Shown one piece after another: positions 23,224 through 27,323 of a stretch of 27,323 nucleotides of DNA. The stretch is from positions 1 to 27,323 of the forward strand of contig JALVEM010000263.1 in the NCBI GenBank assembly GCA_027030825.1. The letters run 5' to 3'. Made by a program: the position numbers and the translations under genes. A model generated the notes under the pieces. It saw only the letters and a list, made by a program, of their open reading frames with translations, did not search any database and was not told where the DNA came from. Origin of the DNA: Thiohalobacter sp. GTDB lineage: Bacteria; Pseudomonadota; Gammaproteobacteria; Thiohalobacterales; Thiohalobacteraceae. Each line of letters begins with the position of its first letter. The stretch's first letter is position 1.

Positions 23224-26200
23224 ATGGCAATGGAAACCGCATCGATGTCGAAGACGTCCGGACACAAAGGGCCCGGATGGATCGGTCGACTCTCGCTCGC
23301 CTTCGGCCTCGTCATGGGCATGGTGCATGCGGTGGCCGGTCCCTATTACCCGCCGAGCGACCTGATAGAGACCGTCCGGATCGACATGTCGACCCTGAAG
23401 AACGTGGCCCCCGGCAATGGCGCGGAGGCCCCGGAAAGCGACAACTGGACGATCACCTGGGCCGACGACGGGCACCAGTATACCTCCTGGGGGGATGGCC
23501 AGGGTTTTCGGACCATGAACCGGACCCGCGCCTCGCTGGGCGTCTCCCGCATCGAGGGCGACAAGGACAATTACAGCGCCTACGACATCTTCAAGACCGG
23601 GCACGACGCCGGTGGCTGGGGCGGAAAGAGCCTGGGCATCGTGTCCGTCGACGGGAAACTCTATCTGCTCCGCAACGGCACGGGCAGCACCGGGGGCGCC
23701 TTCAGGCAGACGGAACTCTGGAAATCCACGGATCACGGTCGTACCTGGTCGTTCACGGGCGTGCGCTGGACCTTCGACGGCATGCCGGCATTCTATTCCC
23801 CCACCTTTCTCCAGTTCGGCCGGGACTACCAGGGGGCTCGCGACAACCATGTATACATCTATGCCAACGAGGCCCAGAAAAGCGACTGGAACGTCCAGAA
23901 ACCGGGCGGTGTCTCCCTGATACGCGTCCCCCGCGACCGGCTAGAGGATGCCTCGGCCTACGAGTATTTCGCCGGCCTCTCCGGTGGACAGCCGACCTGG
24001 AGCAGCAATCTCGCCGACCGGGTGCCCGTGTTCCAGGATCCCGTCAACGGCAACATGCGCACCAGCGTCAGCTACAATGCCGGGCTGAAACGCTACATCC
24101 TCATCACGCAGCAGGTCGACCGCTTCGCAAGCAACGACTATCACATCGGCATCTACGAGGCGCCGGAGCCCTGGGGTCCGTGGAAGACGGTCCTGTTCGA
24201 CAACCCGAAGAATGTCGGCCCCGGCCTCAATACCGGCTCCAAGACCGTCTACTGGAACCTTTCCAACAAGTGGCTGAGCCAGGACGGTCGGCACTTCGTG
24301 CTCGTCTACACGGGTCCCGGACCGGATCAATGGGGCACCGTCGAAGGCGACTTCATCCTCAAGACCACCGACAACAGCCCTCCTTCGGCCCCATCCGGCC
24401 TGCGCGCCACCGAACGGACCGACACATCCGTCACCCTGGCATGGGACCCCGCCCAGGACGCGGAGAGCGGCGTGATCAGATACCGGATCTACCGGGACGG
24501 ACAGCCGATCGCTTCGATCAGCGGCACGAGTCATCGTGACACGGGGCTCGTCCCGGGACAGGCCTATCAGTACCGGATCAGCGCCATCAACGGCGCCGAC
24601 CTCGAAGGTCCCGCGAGCGCCACGCTTACCGTATCGACCACCAGCGACACCACCCCTCCCTCGCTGACGAGCGCCGAAGCCACCGGCGAGAACTCGATTG
24701 TCCTGACCTTCTCCGAACCCGTGGACCCCGCCACTGCCGGCGATGCGGGTAACTACGGGATCGACAACGGGGCCCGGATCCTCTCCGCCTCGGCCAACGG
24801 CTCCAGGGTCACGCTCTCCACCACCCCACTGACCGAGGGTATCGAGTACCTGGTGACGGCAAGCGGTATCCGGGATCTGGCGCCTTCCCCGAATACCCTT
24901 CAGCAGGGAGAGGCCCGCCTCGTCTTCACGCGCACCCTCCAGATCTCCGGTTTGTACACGGCGAGCGGCAGGACGTATGCGTGGAGCACCGCGGATCCCG
25001 GCAACCTGGTCTACGTCGATCGCAACTACACCTTTACCGAAGTGCCGGGCGCCTATCCGACCATGCAGCTCCTGCAGACGGCCAACAACGACAAATATCA
25101 CTCTGCCGCGACACTGATCCGCTTCGATGTCAACATGGATGTCGATGTCTTCGTCGGTCACGTCGATGCCACGAATCTGCCGGGCTGGCTGGGCACCTGG
25201 GAAGCCACCGGTGACGTCATCGGAACCACTGATCGCGCCCTCCATCTCTTCCGCCGCCGTTTCCCCGCCGGGACCGTCGAACTGGGAGACAACGGCAACG
25301 CGCCCAGCATGTATGTCGTACTGGTCACACCGGCCGCTTCCGGTGGCTCGGGCGGTGACTCGGGTGAAGCGGGAGGCTCCAGCGGCACGGGCGGTGCCGG
25401 GAATACGGGTGGGACCGGCAACACCGGCGGCACGGGTGATACCGGGAACACAGGCGGCACAGGCGACACCAGCGGCACGGGAGGCGCCGGCGGCAGCAAC
25501 AGCACGGGCAACACCGGTGACACCGGTGACACCGGGAATACCGGCAATACCGGCAACGCCGGTGGCACCGGAGGCGGCGACAGCACAGGCAACGCCGGCA
25601 GCACCAGCGGCAATGGCGGTTCGGGTGGCACCGGTGACACCGGCAGCACCGGGAGTACGGGCAACAGCGGAAACACGGGCAGCACCGGCAATACCGGTGA
25701 TACCGGAGGCAACGAGGGCACCGGCAGTACCGGCGGTGCCGGAGACACCGGGAATACCGGGAACACTGGCGATACCGGTGGCACGGGGGGAGCCGGGAGC
25801 AGCGGCGGTACGGGAGGTGCCAGCGGCGACAGTGCAAGTACCGGTGGTGCAGGGAACACGGGCGGCACCGGCAACACAGGGGCCGGCACCTCCGACAGCG
25901 ACAACGACGGTCTGACGGACATCATGGAAACCACCGTCTATGGAACCCGCCCCGACGACCCGGACACCGACGGAGACGGCGAATCCGACGGTGACGAGGT
26001 CCGCTACGGCAGCGATCCCCTGGATCCGGCCAGCCGCTGGACCCCGCATCGCCCGGCCAGGCCGATGCTCGACAATCCTCCCCCCATGCCCTCGACCCGC
26101 GCCCTGATTCGTCCGCGGACCGACTACGCCGATCCGGATGGCGACCCCATGCTGGCCATCGAATGGCAGATCGCGAAAGACTACGATTTCCGGCGACTGG

Positions 26201-26982
26201 TGTTCTCGCGCCGGCTGGAGAGTGCGGATGCCGTCAGAATCCCTGTCGGCGTCCTCGAGCCCAACCGGATCTACTGGGTGCGCATGCGCTACCTGGACAG
26301 CAACGGACTGCCTTCCGAATGGTCTCCTCGCCGCCGCATCGTCATCGACATCGATCCGAACGACCAGGACAACAACGGCATCGACGATCGCTATCAGGTG
26401 GCTCCCGGTATGGATACGGACGGCAACGGCGTTCCCGACGAGCAGGAGGGCATGTGCAACCTCGCCGACGCAGTGGCAGGCAACGTCATCGGTTTTCGTC
26501 CGTCGAGCGGTCGTATCCGCTGCCTGACCTCGATCGAGCCGAGCTCGATCCGCATCGCCACTGCGGCCAGCAACGCCGGTTTCAGTCACGGCATGTTCTC
26601 CTTCGGGGTGGAGAATCTGCCTGTCTCGGAAGACAATCCCGCCGAGATCACGCTGGAGATCTATTTCCCCGAGCCCCTGCCGGCCGGCACCCGCTGGGAA
26701 AAATACGACGAGGTCACCGGAGAACGGCGGCCCTTCGCCGGACGCGTCGAAATCGAGGGCCGGCGTGTCATCCTGCATCTCGTCGACGGCAGCGCCGACG
26801 ACGCCGATGGGCTGGTGAACGGCAAGATCGTCGACCCCAGCGGCCCGGTGCTGCCCGCCGGTGGCGGCACGGGCAGCACGTCCTCGGCCACTGCCTCGGG
26901 TGGTGGCGGCGCCCTGGCCTGGCTGCTGCTGCTCATGCTGCCCGGCCTGTGCCGCTTCCGCATGCATCGACGAGCCGCCTGA
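23224..26982 (+). CDS. Large multidomain secreted protein with Gly-X-Thr tract and GlyGly-CTERM-like tail
   Basis: The protein is 1252 residues from the ATG at 23224; an in-frame TTG at 23212 is less likely. Order of parts: signal peptide (about 23-38); a DUF4185-like beta-propeller with SDNWTITWADDGHQYTSWGDG (about 40-385); a fibronectin III domain (about 385-475); a Big_5-like Ig domain (about 476-568); an unrecognised domain (about 575-705); a Gly-X-Thr tract (707-888); thrombospondin type-3-like calcium repeats (DSDNDGLTD, DTDGDGESDGDE); a second FN3-like domain (about 958-1042); more calcium repeats; and a domain resembling the choice-of-anchor U family. The end, ASGGGGALAWLLLLMLPGL then RFRMHRR, looks like a GlyGly-CTERM signal processed by rhombosortase, not an exosortase signal. 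A surface or matrix carbohydrate-binding role is inferred. Confidence 0.85.
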   Translation: MAMETASMSKTSGHKGPGWIGRLSLAFGLVMGMVHAVAGPYYPPSDLIETVRIDMSTLKNVAPGNGAEAPESDNWTITWADDGHQYTSWGDGQGFRTMNRTRASLGVSRIEGDKDNYSAYDIFKTGHDAGGWGGKSLGIVSVDGKLYLLRNGTGSTGGAFRQTELWKSTDHGRTWSFTGVRWTFDGMPAFYSPTFLQFGRDYQGARDNHVYIYANEAQKSDWNVQKPGGVSLIRVPRDRLEDASAYEYFAGLSGGQPTWSSNLADRVPVFQDPVNGNMRTSVSYNAGLKRYILITQQVDRFASNDYHIGIYEAPEPWGPWKTVLFDNPKNVGPGLNTGSKTVYWNLSNKWLSQDGRHFVLVYTGPGPDQWGTVEGDFILKTTDNSPPSAPSGLRATERTDTSVTLAWDPAQDAESGVIRYRIYRDGQPIASISGTSHRDTGLVPGQAYQYRISAINGADLEGPASATLTVSTTSDTTPPSLTSAEATGENSIVLTFSEPVDPATAGDAGNYGIDNGARILSASANGSRVTLSTTPLTEGIEYLVTASGIRDLAPSPNTLQQGEARLVFTRTLQISGLYTASGRTYAWSTADPGNLVYVDRNYTFTEVPGAYPTMQLLQTANNDKYHSAATLIRFDVNMDVDVFVGHVDATNLPGWLGTWEATGDVIGTTDRALHLFRRRFPAGTVELGDNGNAPSMYVVLVTPAASGGSGGDSGEAGGSSGTGGAGNTGGTGNTGGTGDTGNTGGTGDTSGTGGAGGSNSTGNTGDTGDTGNTGNTGNAGGTGGGDSTGNAGSTSGNGGSGGTGDTGSTGSTGNSGNTGSTGNTGDTGGNEGTGSTGGAGDTGNTGNTGDTGGTGGAGSSGGTGGASGDSASTGGAGNTGGTGNTGAGTSDSDNDGLTDIMETTVYGTRPDDPDTDGDGESDGDEVRYGSDPLDPASRWTPHRPARPMLDNPPPMPSTRALIRPRTDYADPDGDPMLAIEWQIAKDYDFRRLVFSRRLESADAVRIPVGVLEPNRIYWVRMRYLDSNGLPSEWSPRRRIVIDIDPNDQDNNGIDDRYQVAPGMDTDGNGVPDEQEGMCNLADAVAGNVIGFRPSSGRIRCLTSIEPSSIRIATAASNAGFSHGMFSFGVENLPVSEDNPAEITLEIYFPEPLPAGTRWEKYDEVTGERRPFAGRVEIEGRRVILHLVDGSADDADGLVNGKIVDPSGPVLPAGGGTGSTSSATASGGGGALAWLLLLMLPGLCRFRMHRRAA
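25342..25887 (+). repeat. Low-complexity Gly-X-Thr coding tract
   Basis: About 182 codons of degenerate 9-base units built from GGC, ACC and AAC/GAC/AGC, encoding mostly NTG, DTG, STG and GTG triplets. Glycine falls at every third residue over long stretches with a few phase slips. There is no proline and almost no charge except Asp. The unit is collagen-like in period only. It probably forms a flexible, possibly glycosylated stalk between the N-terminal propeller part and the calcium-binding C-terminal part. Repeat-based length variation between strains is likely. Confidence 0.9.
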
Positions 26983-27003
26983 AGCCGTCGGGCGATTCAC
27001 GGG

Positions 27004-27021
27004 AGGGGCCGCAGGGCCCCT
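27004..27021. terminator. Possible weak terminator after the large secreted-protein gene
   Basis: GGGGCC, loop GCAG, then GGCCCC form a 6-bp GC stem (7 with the outer A-T pair) 22 bp after the stop codon, followed by TTCT. The stem is good but the T-tract is poor, so termination may be partial. Confidence 0.4.
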
Positions 27022-27111
27022 TCTGCATGAGAGTGATGCGCTTTTCTGGTATCTTCCCACCGAAGCGGAGATAACGACACGAATCGGTTCCAGGGAGACC
27101 CGGGAAAGGAC

Positions 27112-27323
27112 ATGCAAAGACCGCTGGCCGCTCTGGCCGATGAAAGCTTCGACCTCATCATCGTCGGTGGCGGCATCTTTGGCGCCTGTGCTGCGTGGGA
27201 CGCCACGCTCCGCGGCATGAAGGTGGCCCTGCTCGAACGCCTCGACTTCGGTGCCGGCGCCTCGGCCAATTCCTTCAAGATGATCCATGGCGGCATCCGC
27301 TATCTTCAGCACCTGGACCTGCC
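27112..27323 (+). CDS. FAD-dependent oxidoreductase, glycerol-3-phosphate dehydrogenase (GlpD)-like, 3' end outside window
   Basis: The first 70 complete codons are present and the frame runs open to the right edge. The N-terminus shows the dinucleotide-binding fold FDLIIVGGGIFGACAAWDA (GxGxxG, residues 14-32), an acidic end of the second strand (ALLER), then GAGASANSFKMIHGGIRYLQ, which matches the FAD-contact segment of GlpD-type enzymes (typically SSKLIHGGLRYL). GlpD oxidises glycerol 3-phosphate to dihydroxyacetone phosphate at the membrane and feeds electrons to quinone. GGGA lies six bases before the ATG. It is separated from the secreted-protein gene by ~130 bp and is probably not part of the exopolysaccharide locus, though homologues with other substrates exist. 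Confidence 0.8.
   Translation, partial: MQRPLAALADESFDLIIVGGGIFGACAAWDATLRGMKVALLERLDFGAGASANSFKMIHGGIRYLQHLDL

Noticed and set aside
25342..25887. CRISPR-like or satellite appearance of the repeated GGC/ACC tract
   Set aside because: There are no constant repeats with unique spacers. The tract is in frame throughout and encodes Gly-X-Thr within a single protein.
23941..27312. Minus-strand open frame of 1123 codons opposite the large secreted-protein gene
   Set aside because: It is an antisense shadow produced by GC-rich codon use and the repetitive Gly-X-Thr tract. Its translation is low-complexity with no domain signature, signal peptide or ribosome-binding site, while the plus-strand frame has many recognisable domains.
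1..27323. tRNA, rRNA, insertion sequence or CRISPR array
   Set aside because: No cloverleaf-like segments, transposase motifs, terminal inverted repeats or repeat-spacer arrays were seen on reading both strands.

Overview
The window is a GC-rich proteobacterial chromosome segment carrying an exosortase A (XrtA) / PEP-CTERM type exopolysaccharide locus. It has a Wza-like export lipoprotein, a Wzz-like chain-length protein, a tyrosine-kinase homologue, exosortase A, two GT4 glycosyltransferases, a sulfotransferase, a Wzx-type flippase, a PEP-CTERM-associated outer-membrane barrel protein, an exosortase A-associated O-antigen-ligase homologue, the TPR lipoprotein PrsT and a PEP-CTERM substrate protein. 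A probable GlyGly-CTERM protein at the right end suggests a gammaproteobacterium. That placement is inference from gene content, not from a marker gene.

Layout. (a) 2-1255 (+): 3' part of an asparagine-synthase-like gene, converging on the locus with 3 bp between stop codons. (b) 16631 down to 1259 (-): thirteen genes in one direction with gaps of at most about 90 bp and six overlaps, probably one ~15 kb operon. In transcription order: export lipoprotein, Wzz-like, kinase-like, xrtA, sulfotransferase, GT4, GT4, flippase, outer-membrane barrel, ATP-grasp, (alpha/alpha) toroid protein, O-ligase, phosphatidylserine-decarboxylase-like, and a 58-residue membrane protein that is easily missed. (c) 16632-17212: ~580 bp divergent control region with a good sigma-54 promoter candidate, a perfect AT-rich palindrome whose half is repeated over that promoter, and a separate near-perfect operator-like inverted repeat in front of the export operon. 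(d) 17213-17983 (+): PEP-CTERM protein, followed by a strong terminator. (e) 22948 down to 18086 (-): two GT2 genes and prsT. (f) 23224-26982 (+): a 1252-residue multidomain secreted protein with a Gly-X-Thr tract. (g) 27112-27323 (+): start of a GlpD-like FAD oxidoreductase, probably outside the locus.

Working model (inference): the GTs build a lipid-linked oligosaccharide, the flippase exports it, the ligase/polymerase and Wzz-like protein set its length or transfer, and the barrel, Wza-like and TPR proteins handle passage through the envelope. XrtA cleaves PEP-CTERM proteins such as the one at 17213, which become part of the matrix. The sulfotransferase, ATP-grasp, toroid and decarboxylase-like proteins probably tailor the polymer or its carrier. 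The initiating sugar-phosphate transferase, EpsI and the PrsK/PrsR regulators usual for such loci are not in the window.

Most notable: the hidden small membrane protein, a GT2 paralogue that has lost its DxD metal site, a BY-kinase homologue with altered Walker A' and B motifs, the sigma-54/palindrome control region, and the large GlyGly-CTERM protein next to an exosortase locus.
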